Shown here one piece after another: positions 11,526 to 22,909 of a stretch of 64,000 bases of DNA. Below the pieces are notes generated by a model. That model had not been told where the DNA came from. It searched no databases and saw only the letters and a program-made list of their open reading frames with translations. Both the position numbers and the translations under genes were made by a program. The DNA is from Plantago ovata (lineage: Eukaryota; Streptophyta; Magnoliopsida; Lamiales; Plantaginaceae), in the NCBI GenBank assembly GCA_028274465.1, contig CM051456.1, forward strand, positions 97,803,050 through 97,867,049, written 5' to 3'. Each line of letters begins with the position of its first letter. The stretch's first letter is position 1.

Positions 11526-11662
11526 AACCTATTCTTTCGAATAGGTTTGGGGAGGGGGTTACGCTATCATTAGACTTGTTTTTCACTTTTTAGTGTGTGT
11601 TGTAATTTTTATTTTTCCTTTTTCATAAATTTTGTACTCCAACCTATTCTTTCGAATAGGTT
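11526..11662 (+). repeat. El1 twin hairpins followed by purine-rich tract
   Basis: Two identical perfect hairpins lie 115 bp apart (11526-11547 and 11641-11662). Each has arms AACCTATTC and GAATAGGTT with loop TTTC, and each is followed by TTGGGGAGG, which resembles the polypurine tract. An A/G-rich tract follows at about 11725-11830. The arrangement is conserved in El2, El3 and El4. Confidence 0.7.
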
Positions 11663-12432
11663 TGGGGAGGTCGTTTGTGTGTCATTTTTGTTTCTTTTTC
11701 GTTGTGCTACTGCTGGCTAAAAAATAATTGAAAAAAAAAGAATAACATATTCCAGAAAAAAAAGAAAAAAATCTGGAAAAGAAAAAAAAAAAGAAAAGAC
11801 CACAAAAATGCAAAGAAGGGTCCAGAAAAAAGAGCCAAAAAGCAGTTTAGCAAAGTGTTTGTCTCATTTTTCAATTCTTGTAATGTTCGTAATCGTGTTG
11901 TAATTTTCTGTTTTTTGAGTGACATCTGTTCTAGACCACCCTCGTCCTGCCATTCAGGAAGTGGTGAATAGCTTAAGGCTTTGCTTGAGAGATGGGTAGA
12001 ATAGGGGAGAGTTATCTTTTTTAGCGAACCCTCCTTCGTTTGATGAGAGCCAGTATTGGTTTGACCTCTTTGAGGGAAAGTATTAACTTGGTGAACAATA
12101 GTAAGTCCTCAGTTTCATAGGCACGAGACAACCATTCGTATTTTAACATGTTTCATTACGTTGTCACTGACTAGGTCCAGGTAGAGAATGTTACGAGAGA
12201 CTATCTTGCTTGATATAAGTGCTTATGTGAATGTGTATGAGTCAATCGAGGCATTCTTCAACCTATATTCATGTTATGATTTGTATGGTTTGTGCTCATA
12301 TGTTTTTTGATAGATTCAATAGATTAGTTCATTTGATTTGGCATGAGACTCCATTTTTTGTGTTGCATTGTTTTTTGCATTAGAGTCTAGCTTAGTTGCT
12401 TGAGGACAAGCAAAGGTTCGGTTTGGGGAGTT

Positions 12433-13622
12433 TGATGAACGTGTATTTTACACTTTCATTTGAGTCTTTTTTCACCAATTTAGCTATCCTCTATGTTAAT
12501 TTAGCTATATTTTAGTGCATTTTATTAGAATAGTGTCACGTTTCCCTTTAGTTTGTATTTTACAGGTTTTGGGTGAAAAACGAGATTTTCCGGGCAATTA
12601 TATTGAAGTGGACAAGGAATTGGTATTCCAAAGGCATTTTTGGAGTATCTAGAAGATTCTGGATAGGATTTGAAGTCCAGGGGTCGAGTTTGAAGGCTAA
12701 AAGGTCACTAGAAGGCAAAAACCGAGTCCGAAAAGGAAAAGCAATCCAAAAACGCATCGAAAACGCGTCACCTGCCGACTGGACCTCCCGGGCGATTCGC
12801 CCGGGACGTGGGGCGGTTCGCCCCACACCAAGCGATTTGCGCGGTCGCCCCACACCGTCCGAACCCTTATATATAGTTGTGAAGTTTTCTCCGTTTTTCA
12901 TACTTTCTTAGACCTTTTTTCTCACATTTCTCATTAGTTTTAGGTAGGAATTCTCCAGAGCATGTTCTGGGGATTCTTAGCATAGGAGATACTTTTTCTT
13001 ATTGTTTTGGAGCTTGTGAGATCGCGATTCTTCGGAGATTGACAATCTTCGGTAACATTGTATCTTACAGTTTTTCTATTCATATTTATTTATCTTTCAA
13101 CATGTTTTCATTCAATCTTGCTATGATTTCTGTTGATTGCATGTCATCTATGAGTAGCTAAATTTATCGTTGGTGATAGTATGTGATTTCTTAGCGAAGG
13201 GTTAATAATTATGCTGATGGCGGTAAAGCGAATCAGACTTTGAGTTATTGTTGTATTTCTTTGATCTATCTAAAACCTCTATCTTCGTAGTGTTGAATAA
13301 TAACGGAACACAATTGGACACTTCATTGATCAAAGATCTCTATGCAAAACGATCGGGTACTTCATGCATGATTATTAACCTGCTATGCTTTGAACGATCA
13401 TACTATCACTAACTTCCATTATCTTATAAGAAAAACCTGTGCTAAGTCGTCTCTTGATTTTATATTTTAAGTTAGATTAGATAAAGCTAGTTATAGTCCT
13501 TAGAGATTGACACTCGAGGTTATTTTACTGATACACTACGGTTTTCGTTGTAGTTGTGAATTGTCTTTGGCTAAATACAAATTTATTTGATTAATTAGAA
13601 TCTGATAAATTACGGTTCATCA
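12433..13622 (+). repeat. El1 3' LTR
   Basis: This LTR is nearly identical to the 5' LTR along its length, with a short loss in the palindrome cluster at 12781-12858 (one palindrome is incomplete). It is preceded by the polypurine tract GGTTTGGGGAG and starts TGATGAACG. It is followed by the target duplication AGGTT and then by B3 coding sequence. Confidence 0.9.
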
Positions 13623-15892
13623 AGGTTCATTTCAGAAGCTACAGCAGGTTCCTCATTCACATCACTGATGATTCCATGGAGAGGGTGGTAAGGGAATTTT
13701 TTTTTTTGTTAATGTTGGCGAATCTGATGTTGATTCTTTTTTGGTTCTTGTAGCCTTACTTATATTTATGTGCAGACAAAGTTTATTCATGGTGTTTAGG
13801 TCTTAATGCTCTGCCTCACTTATAAGAATTTTTTATTTTTATTTTTTCAGTTTTTGGAGTTGCATTTGAAGTATAATTGTACTTGGAAAAATGAAAGCAA
13901 GGGCTGGTCCTTGTATACACACATAAACAAGGAACTGATAGATGGCACTGTCGTTTCTTTAGCCTGTCCATTAAAATTGAGTTATTTGTGACATGAAAGG
14001 AATCTGTCTGTTTGTTTCTATTTGTTTTTCTGACGCAGTAGAATTTTGTATGCTATAGATTACTCTTTTTAAGTTGTGTAAATGAAGAAATCAGACAAAT
14101 CTTGTATGTATGTGTTTCTTGTAACTCTTGTTAAAATTATATAAATGTTATGTTCTACATGGGATTTTTTGTTTTGTGTTGAAGATAATAAAGGAAATGC
14201 CTTTTCTATTGTTGCTGTTGGATCTTTTGAGTTTCTGTATTATATGTGTTCATAATTTTCTGGAAATAGAAGAACCTTTTGTTGTTGGTTTGAAGGGCCT
14301 GGGTTTTTCGTTTTGTTGAGATAAGTGAAAGTGTGAATATAAGGTGAGTAATAAAAATATTTTTTATGTGCAGGAGCTGCCGCCAAGGTTTGTCACTGAA
14401 GGTTTCAAACATCGGAGTGGAGAAGTGTTCTTTGTTACCTCTGATGGGCACTCCTGGGGACTAACTGTGAATGAGGAAGATGGTCATGTATTCCTCGCGT
14501 CTGGCTGGTCCACCTTTACCGGTGTGTACAATGTCCAAGTGGGTGATTTCCTCCAGTGCTCGTATGACAAGGATACGAAATTCCTTGTGAAGTTGTACAA
14601 GAAGGATTGGTTGAGGAAGACTTCAGTGATGAGGCCATGGCTATGCGTAACTCTTATGATGAGAATGAGGAAGCGATAGCGGATACTGAGGCACGGATTG
14701 AAAGCAGTAGGGTGGCGATCTGCTCTGAACTTGAAAGTGATGCTGAGTTGGGATCTGATAGGACACCTGAACTGTCCCCTGACCTTACTCCAAACTGTAC
14801 CCAGGCATTTGATGATGTTGTTGCTAATGCCGTTGCTAATGCGAGGGAATCTGCCGAACCCATTAAACATGTTGTTGAGCGTTTGGGTGTCCCTGTTGTG
14901 CCTGAGGTGGAAGTAGACAACTAACCCGAGAGGACACCAATGGTTGTTGATTTAGTTGACCCAATATCTGCCGGGAAGCGTAACTTCAAAGAAACGAGAA
15001 GGTTAGCAAAATATTTTGTAACTTTGCTGTCCTTTTTTGGTTGGAGTTTGATTATGTTTCCGAATTATGTAATAGTAAACCTGATTTCCCATTGTTCTGG
15101 TTGTAGTGGAGCGTTTTAAGGGGCTGGTAACTGGACAAAGGTTGATGTATTTATCGGCTGATCATGTAGGAAATGAAGGTTTGTGTAAATGGAAATGTTT
15201 TGGAAATTATTCCGTTGCATTTAGTAGTGTATGTAACTTATTTGGAAAATGTTTGATGGCTTATTTGTAGGATCTGTGGCGATACTATCACTTCAGGCTG
15301 ACGAAACAGCATCGCAGGGGACTTGTGCTACTAATGTGGCCAGCTTGTTGGCAACCCTGAGCCTAGAACAGGGTTGGAACGTACTTGTGGATCTGTAGGC
15401 AAGTATCTACTTTGTTTCCTTTGTTTTTATATGAGGCAGAATGTTAGAATATTTAGCTTCGGCAACTAATATTATGAAATTAAACTTGTAGATGTTGCCA
15501 AGTTGAAGCGCGCACACATGGATAGTAGTGGCCATCAGCTATGTAAGAGGACCAAATGTAGGTTCAAGTTCTATGATATTTGTAGGTCAAATTCATTTTC
15601 ATATTTGGGTGCATGCCAATTGGTAGAGTAGTTAGGTTTCTATTTGCGTTACGGACGAGATGAATTTTAATATTGTGAACATTGTCAGTAGGGGAAGCTA
15701 GTGGGAGTTCTCAAGCATCTGACCCTAACTTGGCGGAGGCAGTTGATTACTTTGGTGTGAAGGTTGAACCATGTCACCTTGCGGTTGAGAGTATACTGGT
15801 AATAGTATTTGTTTGCTTTAGTTAGATGTGTTAAGAATTTGTTGGCCTTAGTTGGGTTTCTTAGTATGCATGTTTGCTGTTTATCTGTACAG

Positions 15893-16138
15893 CCTGTGGA
15901 AATGAATTTCGCTCGTTGTAACCTAAAACTTGGTAAGAACAAGATAATAGTGACTAATGAGGATGGTGTTTCTTGGAGCTTTAAGTGTAAGCGGGGTGAG
16001 TCATCTGCAAATGTGTATCGTGGGTGGAATGAATTTGCTGAGGGCAGTGAAATCGCCCCGCGTGACACCGTCATGTTTGTGAATAGCAAGTTTTGTGATG
16101 AGCGCTGGTACGTCAGTATATATCGCGGAGGTGCGTAA
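15893..16138 (+). pseudogene. Second B3 domain, last exon of the B3 gene
   Basis: After an acceptor (TGTACAG|CCTGTG) the exon reads FARCNLKLGKNKIIV, then GVSWSFKCK, VYRGWNEFAEGSEI, DTVMFVN and WYVSIYRGG, ending with TAA at 16136-16138. The order of a strand with a Trp, a G-W-x-x-F element and a D-x-V-x-F element is typical of REM-type B3 domains. It is intact within itself. It is joined upstream by GEASGSSQASDPNLAEAVDYF (short linker exon ending at the donor near 15799). It would only be produced if transcription and splicing crossed El1. Confidence 0.65.
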
Positions 16139-16691
16139 GTTGTTGTTTAACCTTTTTGTGGAGCTGAAGCTGTTGACATTAGTTGGGATTGGTGGGCATT
16201 GTGAAGTGCAAAAGAACAAGGGATTTTGTTTGTTTTTTTGTGATGACCTGTAGATGTATGTGTTTCACCATGTTCGCATCTGTAGTGAAATACACGCACA
16301 TATGCTGTTGCTTTGATTTCATGTTTTTGTAGTTACCCTTCCAGCTGAGCTCCTTTAGCTATAATTTGTATTTATGTACTTTAACATATGACATTTTGCT
16401 TGATTTGTAGAAGTTTATTTGTAATGACAAGATGGTAATTCGAACTTAATTATTGCAGAAATGTGTTTCGAGAAGCTATGTTATGTTTGCGTTTCTGGCA
16501 TGTTTACAATTCGTTTGTATAAATGATAGACATGGTAACCTTATATGGGAAAAGACTTGTCGAAATTGTTAGCCAATAATGTAGATAACAGTAGGGATAT
16601 AAATTACAGTACAAAACATAAAACTAGAAATAGATTCATATCATGTAGTACATGATAGCAATGCATATTATTAGAGCAAGGTAACTCTTGT
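16139..16691. other. Intergenic stretch between convergent genes
   Basis: About 550 bp of AT-rich sequence lies between the B3 stop codon and the end of the GRF gene, which is read from the other strand. It should hold both 3' untranslated regions. No other feature is recognised. Confidence 0.5.
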
Positions 16692-17385
16692 TTAGCCTTC
16701 CTTTGGTCTGGAGTAGTTTGGTAGAGGAGTCATGGATCTTTGCTTCAGCATCTTGGAGACGAGCACGAGCTGCATTCTGCATCTATCATTTATTGTGCGC
16801 AATTCGGCATTTGCAGTCTGCAATTCTTCTATTTGACCCATTAGGTAGTGAACATCATTTGTGAGTAGGTCATTGTCTGTCTATACTTGGCGTTTTTTCT
16901 TGGCAGTGGTACTTCTTCTTTGTGAGCTTCTCATATTCTCCCCTCCTTCCTTAACTATACAGCCTTCGTTGCATTTATGACCTTCGATCCATACATGGAA
17001 GTGTTTTGAACCTGGTTTGAATAGCATTAATGAAAAGAGAACGGTAGTTAGATCTGAATTTAGATGCAGTAATAGTAGATCTGAACAGTAGATTCATGAA
17101 ATCTGTGAAGCCATGTGTAGTATTAGCATTTACAAAGGATGAAAATGGTTGCTCATTATGCGTATGTGCAGGTGAGCTGTGAATGAGATTTGTTCATTGA
17201 ACTTTTACAATTTCTTGTCATAATTGTAATTTAGTTAGGACCCCATTTAGTTAGCAGCAAAAAGTACCTGGAATGTAGTTGAGGCATTGTCTGTACCTCA
17301 TGTTTGGGTGGGAGAATCTTGTTGAAGTGAATCCGACGATGGCTTCGCCGCAGTCGCAGCGTTGGATCTGCTCGAGCTCCTCCAT
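16692..17385 (-). pseudogene. Small GRF-type zinc-finger protein gene
   Basis: Read on the minus strand, exon 1 (17385-17268) starts MEELEQIQRCDCGEAIVGFT and continues with an N-x-R-x-R-x-C pattern (HPNMRYRQCLNY). A GTACTT donor follows. Exon 2 starts at 17011 after AACCAG with KHFHVWIEGHKCNEGC. The C-x-C-G, Thr-Ser, R-x-x-C and following aromatic-W-x-(D/E) order matches GRF zinc fingers, which bind nucleic acid in many plant and transposon proteins. A basic patch and a Leu-rich helix (DVHYLMGQIEELQTANAELR) come next. An in-frame TAG at 16881-16883 cuts off that helix, although the frame is otherwise open to TAA at 16692-16694. It may be a nonsense allele or a short functional form. Confidence 0.55.
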
Positions 17386-17818
17386 TCTCTGAACCTTAGG
17401 TTATTTTGGTTTGTGCTGGTATGATTGTGAGTAAGAGAGGGTAACTTGTTCAGTTATATGTTCAATGTTTTTGGGCCAGGAAATAAGCCCAATTTGAAAT
17501 TGTGAACTCCTCAGCCCATAATCTGTCTATTTTAAGAAGTGATGTGTACCTGTAAACAATTGTTTGAATTTCCTCGAAGAACCATCTGATAACATAAATG
17601 TGAACATATCATTACACGTTGATTTAAAATCCGAAGTCAAATTATATGTTCCAGTGGAATAACAAAAGTATTCATGTTACAGCAAAAATGTATCACAAAA
17701 TACAATGCCATAGAGCAATTAAAGTTGGTAGTCTAAAACACGAATTGCAAGTCCAGAAGCGATTTACATAAGTAAAGGAGAATGGAAAGTTCGAAATCAC
17801 ATGAAGCATCATACCAGC
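17386..17818. other. Spacer between GRF gene and MULE transposase end
   Basis: AT-rich sequence with no recognised gene. It should contain the GRF promoter (reading leftward) and the 3' end of the MULE transposase gene. Confidence 0.4.
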
Positions 17819-19115
17819 TTATATATTGGGCTCTAAATCTTCCGGAAGGTTTGTCTCTGTGTCAGTTTCCAATGTTTCTGGAGGTTGGTATGCGCGAGGC
17901 TGATCGGATTGTGCCTCATGCATTCTCTCCCCACAAGTGGTCCAATGGTGCCTCCCCATTTGTCCACAACTCTCACACTTGTACTGCTTCCTACGTGGGA
18001 TCTTTTCCTTATGGAATCGCTTAGTCTGAGGCCTCCCAGGGACTTTTCTTATAATTGGTGGAAGTATTTTTGGCTCCCTTTCGAGCTCTGGGAACTCATA
18101 CTTATCAATGGTTGGAATAGGATGGATTGGATTCTCATAAACATTGCATAAGGCCTCCGTGAAGAAGCATGGTTCAATGTAATCTCTAATGTCCATCCGG
18201 CCACGGGTAATTACTGCAACAGCATGGCAGCAAGGGAATCCCCGTATTTGCCATTCTCAACATGTGCAAGTTCTTTTTTCCAAGTTAACCTGGTTATATA
18301 TGATTTGTAGAAAGGGTTTAGTAAAAGATATGAATTTTTATAATGAATTTAGGAGTATGATTATGAATGCTTGCATGAAGTTGAGATTAATACAGATAGT
18401 AATAGCCTTTTCGATCTTTTATGAGATTTAATCTATAGTAAGGAAATCAGTTTTACATTGGAACATGTGTAAAAATAGGAAGGAAATGCAAAGTAGAAAC
18501 AGATATGGTAATCTGTAAGAAGGCAGAATATATGTACATTTATGTTGAAGTTGGTGCATTTCGAAATGTATAAGTAAACATGAATGGAAAACATGACTAA
18601 ATAAGCTATAAGGTATGAACACTTGTACTAAAATATAGAAGCACATTTGGCAATTAAGAGAGTCCAGAGTTGTGCATGGATGAAATAGGCGAAGTAAACC
18701 TTAATAATAATTTGATAACAAATGAAATTACAATTCCAGATGGTACTGACAGGACCTCATATTCGGAGCCACCATCTCCTAGTCGGATATCCCAGGTTGA
18801 TGCAATGCTTTCATTCAAGTCCCACAGTTCGTCTTTAGCAGGAGTAAGTGCCCCGGGGTGTTTGTGAGCCTGGTGAGAAGCAAAATGTTAATTATCTGTA
18901 TGCGTAAGTATTGTGAAGGTGTATATCTATCATGGTAGAATAGGTAACTTACAGCTTTCTAACTTTCCACAAACCAACACATCATGATTCCTCTAATGGT
19001 ATCGACCATGTAGTTAATATTCAGAGAGCGAGCATCAATGATCTCTTGAATTGAATGATTCAGCTGAGCTACTGGTGAGTTCCCCATAGCGCAGAAGGTC
19101 TGGAGCATAAGCAAC
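17819..19115 (-). pseudogene. MULE transposase, C-terminal half (SWIM finger, CCHC knuckle)
   Basis: On the minus strand the segment starts at the Copia insertion point (19115) with sequence of the ELTSSSAES type. It then has EIIDARSLNINYMVDTIRG, typical of the region after the MULE catalytic domain, although the frame slips within the first 60 bp. An in-frame TAG near 18958 precedes a GTAAGT donor. Exon-like pieces follow at about 18870-18700 and at 18283. The latter encodes a SWIM zinc finger, C-T-C, then EWQIRGFPCCHAVAV; a TGA stands between C-T-C and EWQ, where Gly (GGA) is expected. The C-terminal part has PGRPQTKRF and a CCHC knuckle, CESCGQMGRHHWTTC. The gene ends at 17819. Its N-terminal half is at 55190-57939. 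Confidence 0.8.
19111..19115. repeat. Target duplication GCAAC, left side of Copia
   Basis: GCAAC here and at 55190-55194 flank the Copia element exactly. They prove that the two MULE halves were contiguous before insertion. Confidence 0.9.
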
Positions 19116-19140
19116 TGTAAGAAAATACGGTCAGAGTTAC

Positions 19141-20349
19141 TGATGAATGTGTATTTTACACTTTCATTTGAGTCTTTTTTCACCAATTTAGCTATCCTAT
19201 ACGTTAATTTAGCTATATTTTAGTGCATTTTATTAGAATAGTGTCACGTTTCTCTTTAGTTTGTATTTTACAGGTTTTGAGTGAAAAACGAGGTTTTTCG
19301 GGCAATTATATTGAAGTACGCAAGGAATTGGTGTTCCGAAGGCCTAATTGGAGTATCCAGAAGATTCCGGATAGGATTTGAAGTCTAGGGGTCGAGTCAG
19401 AAGGCTAAAAGGTCACTAGAAGGCAAAAACCGAGTCCTAAAAGGAGAAGAAATCCAAAAACACGTTGAAACCGCGTATATGGCCGCCACAACATCTCGGG
19501 CGAGTCGCCCGGGACGTGGGGCGAATCGCCCCACACCGGGCGATCACAAGGCGAATCGCCCGGTGTGTGGGGCGACTCGCCCCACACCTGCCGAACCACT
19601 ATATATAGTTGCTCAGTTTTCTCCGTTTTTCATACTTCTCCAGACCTTTTCTTTCACCTTTCTCATTAGTTTTAGGTAGGAATTCTCCAGAGTCTGTTCT
19701 GGGGATTCTTAGCTTAGGAGATACTTTTTCTTAGCGTTTTGGAGCTTGTAAGATCGCGATTCTTCGGAGATTGACAACCTTCGGTAACATTGTATCTTAC
19801 AGTTTTTTCTATTTATATTTATTTATCTTTCAACATATCTTCATTCAATCTTGCTATGATTTCTGTTGAGTGCATGACATCTATGAGTAGCTAAACTTTT
19901 CGTTGGTGATAGTATGTGATTTCTTAGCGAAGGGTTAATAATTATGCTAATGGCTATATCGCGCATTATACTTTGAGTTATTGCTTTATTTATTTGATCT
20001 ATCTAAAATCTCTATCTTCGTAGTGTTGAATAATTACGGAACACAATTGGACAATTCATTGATCAAAGATCTCTATGCAAAACCGGGGACTTCATGCATG
20101 ATTATTAACCTGCTATGCTTTGAATGACCATACTATCACCAATCTCCATTATCTGTTAAGAAAAACCTTTGCTAAGTCGTCTGTTGATTTTATATTGTTA
20201 AGTTAGATTAGATAAAGCTAGTTATAGTCCTTAGAGATCGACACTCGAGGTTATTCTACTACTACACTACGGTTTTCGTTGTAGTTGTGAATTGCCTTTG
20301 GCTAATAAAAATTTATTTGATTAATTGAGTCTGACAAACCAGTTCATCA
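19141..20349 (+). repeat. El2 5' LTR
   Basis: Starts TGATGAATG and ends TTCATCA. The palindrome cluster spans about 19497-19590, followed by a TATA box (CTATATATAG, 19599-19608). It differs from El1 LTRs by scattered substitutions but is collinear with them. Confidence 0.9.
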
Positions 20350-20352
20350 AAT

Positions 20353-20370
20353 TGGCGCCGTTGCCGGGGA
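20353..20370 (+). other. El2 primer binding site, tRNA-Asp
   Basis: A perfect 18-nt complement to the 3' end of tRNA-Asp(GTC), three bases after the LTR. Confidence 0.85.
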
Positions 20371-20494
20371 CTATACTCCTTTTTTCTATTTACCTTTTTT
20401 ATATTTTCAGCATTCAATTCCTAGTTCTAGTATTTTTAGTTTTCCTATTTAATCTCTCTCTGATACTCCTTTCCTAGTTTGTTACAGATAGTGT

Positions 20495-22654
20495 ATGCGA
20501 CATACACGATCTAGAGGAACACCGCTTGCTAATTCAATTGCTGATATCGACAGAGTCTACCACCAAAGAAGGCGACTACTTCGAAGGCGTGAACTAGAGG
20601 AAATAGAGGATACCGATTTCTCTGAATCTCTACATAGTCTTTTCAAGGAATTTGACGGAATGGCAGAAGCTAGACCACTGAAAGCATGGGTTCAACCCTC
20701 CAAGGATCGTATGAGGTGACCGGCGATTGTTCTTTCGTCTGCAACTCGTGATCTGGAAATCAAGAACCACGCGTTCCAACAACTTCCGAGGTTCTATGGC
20801 TTAGCAAGGGAAGATGTGATGGGGTACTTGCACGATATCGTTGATTTCGTCAACCAACTCCCATGACCCGGAGCTGAAATAACAACGGACGAGTTGAGAA
20901 TGAAGGTTTTTGCTATGGGGCTTGGCGACAGAGCCAAGTCATGGTTGAGTTCTCTACCGGCGGGCTCGTTGGACACTTGGGAGAAGGTTTTTTCAGCTTT
21001 CATGGAAAAATACTTCCCTCAGACCTTGACTACCGCGCTTAAGGCGCAAATCACTGGATTCAAACAGGACTATGATGAGACCATCTACAACGCGTTTGAG
21101 AGGTTCCAAGACCTCATGAACAATTGCCCTCACCATGGTTTTGAGCTTTCAGATCTAGTCCAACACTTCTACAATGGACTAACGTTCGAGAACCAACAAG
21201 TGGTGGACTTCCAATGCCGTGGCAATATTTGGGAGGAAACCGCGGAAGCCGTCTGGGCAGTTTTCGAAAGGCTTGCTAAGGGGTCGCAGTTCAAGGACCC
21301 AAGAGAAATGGTTAGGAGACGTGGACCTGAAGCTCCACCTACTCAAGAAGCCCCTATGTATGGGGGGAATGGGGATCGATTCCAGTGCTTTACCAACGAA
21401 TTGAAGCAGGTCCTCAAGAGCGCCACTGGAACATCTGTGTCGAACGAAGTTTGCCGAATATGCAAGAACTATGGGCATGGAGCTCATATGTGTAGATCGG
21501 AGCTTGCATATGATGATGGCAACTGGGTTCAAGGAGGCGAAGAGGAAGCCTTTGCTACGGAATTTGGTACTCAAGAAACTAGCTACGGACAAGACGGTAG
21601 GAATCCTCGAGGTGGATTTTGGAGAAGAGGGTTCCGAAACAATCAAGGATATGCACCGGCTAGCCAAACTTATGGCCCTAACCAAGACCGTAGTAGGCTT
21701 AACTATGGTAATGATCACTGCGAAAATCCCGCTCCGAAAGAGCAACCGAAGTCGAAAACAGCTCTACTGATGGAGAACTTGCAAAAGATGGTTGATCACA
21801 CCCAAAGTTTTCTCAAACGTTATGAAGAAGATTCTGAGAAGACTAGGGCGAGGCTTGATCGATTGGAAGAGAGCACTAGGCTTGCCCATCAAAAGATGCA
21901 AGAGTTGATCGACCGAGGAGCAAGTAGGGAGCAAGGGAAGCTGCCGAGCAACACAGAGAAGTCGATGTCCATTACCTTGATGGGTGATCTTCCTGTTGAA
22001 ATCACCATCAAGAAGGTTTCTAAGTGCGAGTGTTGCAAGGAGGAAGAACCCCCACTAGCCAAGGACGAAGAGAAGGACCTTGGTTTGGATGAGAGTGAAG
22101 AGGAGCAAGAGGATCCCGAGCCACTCCCTCAAAGTTTCGATGTTAAGGTCGGGATTGGTGAACTTGAAGATATCCGTGCCACACTAGACACGGGATCCTA
22201 CTCTAATGTGCTCCCAATGAATGTGTTCGAGAAGAGTAGCCTTGGAAAACTATCTGAGCATAAGACTATTGTGCAATTGGCGGATGGATCCTTTGTGAAA
22301 CCCGAAGGCGTTGTGAAGAACGTATTGGTTAAGATTGGTGAAGCTTCTGTATACACCAATTTTGTAGTTATGCCGGCGTCTACACCTGGGATGGGGGATG
22401 TCGTTCTCTTGGGGCGAACGTTCTTGACTAAACTACGCTCCGTGATAGACATCTACCGAAGGACTTGCACCATTGAGGTGGATGGCAAGCGACATGTGTT
22501 GCGAGCCATATCTGATCCACCTGATCACTTCAATGTTTCTCACACTATTAACTACTGTGGTCTTGTTGTCTATATTCATTCTTATTCACAGGTTCGTGGC
22601 ATGAGGAGAAGATCCATGAAGGGGAAGTCTAGTATCCTCAAGAAGAAGAGCTAG
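20495..22654 (+). pseudogene. gag-pro: El2 Gag-protease polyprotein with two stop codons
   Basis: This 720-codon frame is the most complete Gag-Pro of subfamily A. Residues 1-70 are a basic N terminus (RRRLLRRRELEE). The capsid core spans about 100-220. The Cys cluster (CRICKNYGHGAHMCRS) is near 320. A coiled-coil-like segment (MVDHTQSFLKRYEEDS) is near 430. An acidic linker leads to the aspartic protease with LDTGSYSNVLP near 570 and VLLGRTFLTKL near 640. The protease would mature Gag. Stops are TGA at 20717-20719 (AGG TGA, where El1 has GGA) and TGA at 20864-20866 (CGA to TGA). After the protease there is a short basic tail and TAG at 22652. No pol follows. The two stops make this copy non-coding. 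Confidence 0.88.
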
Positions 22655-22909
22655 GCGCAAGAAGGAGTCGAGTCAAAGACTATAAACAATGGCGCTATCC
22701 GAGAGGCAACCCGGAGTTTTTATCGCTTTCTTTTTACCGCTTTATTGCATGCATTCATCATTGAATAATTTGCTTTACATATGTGAATTTGTTCGTCTCT
22801 GTGTCGTATGTGCTTATGTTTGTGTTTGAGTGAACTTATTCGAGTGGTTTTATGAGAAAAATGGTTTTCGGGGATTAAAAAACTGCATTTTTTTTCGAAA
22901 GTTTCGTCT

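Larger units (their letters stand above)
6006..13622 (+). mobile_element. El1: Athila-like Gypsy retrotransposon, non-autonomous, subfamily A
   Basis: A complete element is flanked by the 5-bp target duplication AGGTT (6001-6005 and 13623-13627). LTRs of 1203 bp and 1190 bp start TGATGAACG and end TTCATCA. It carries a tRNA-Asp primer site, a Gag frame, a palindrome array, a putative intron with ORF2, an ORF3, twin hairpins and a polypurine tract (GGTTTGGGGAG, ending 12430). No reverse transcriptase, RNase H or integrase motif is visible in its internal region, so movement would need enzymes from a related autonomous element. A 100-N gap sits where the protease should be, so the true length is unknown. 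It inserted into exon 1 of the B3 gene in the same orientation. Confidence 0.9.
5991..16138 (+). pseudogene. Two-domain B3 (REM-like) gene disrupted by El1
   Basis: Plant B3 proteins are nuclear DNA-binding factors. Exon 1 starts ATGGCTGGTGAGGTT at 5991 and is cut at 6005 by the El1 element. Sequence resumes at 13628 in the same frame (HFRSYSRFLIHITDD) and ends at a GTAAGG donor at 13688. Exon 2 begins after TGTGCAG at 14374 with ELPPRFVTEGF and completes B3 domain 1 (GHSWGLTV, FLASGWSTF, VGDFLQCSY). An acidic tail follows, but in a frame that needs a one-base loss near 14604. That frame meets TAA at 14922 while plausible coding continues beyond it. Later exon-like pieces lie at about 15270-15400 and 15690-15798. 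The second B3 domain is the last exon. Splitting by El1, the frameshift and the TAA make this a pseudogene. Confidence 0.75.

Noticed and set aside
11725..11830. A/G-rich tract as a second polypurine primer
   Set aside because: It is low-complexity, A-dominated and variable between copies. The true polypurine tract is directly next to the 3' LTR.
13855..13991. An exon-like piece (FLELHLKYNCTWKNESKGW) inside the first B3 intron
   Set aside because: The B3 fold reads smoothly from exon 1 to the exon at 14374. This piece has a possible acceptor but no clear donor before its stop, and does not extend a B3 pattern.
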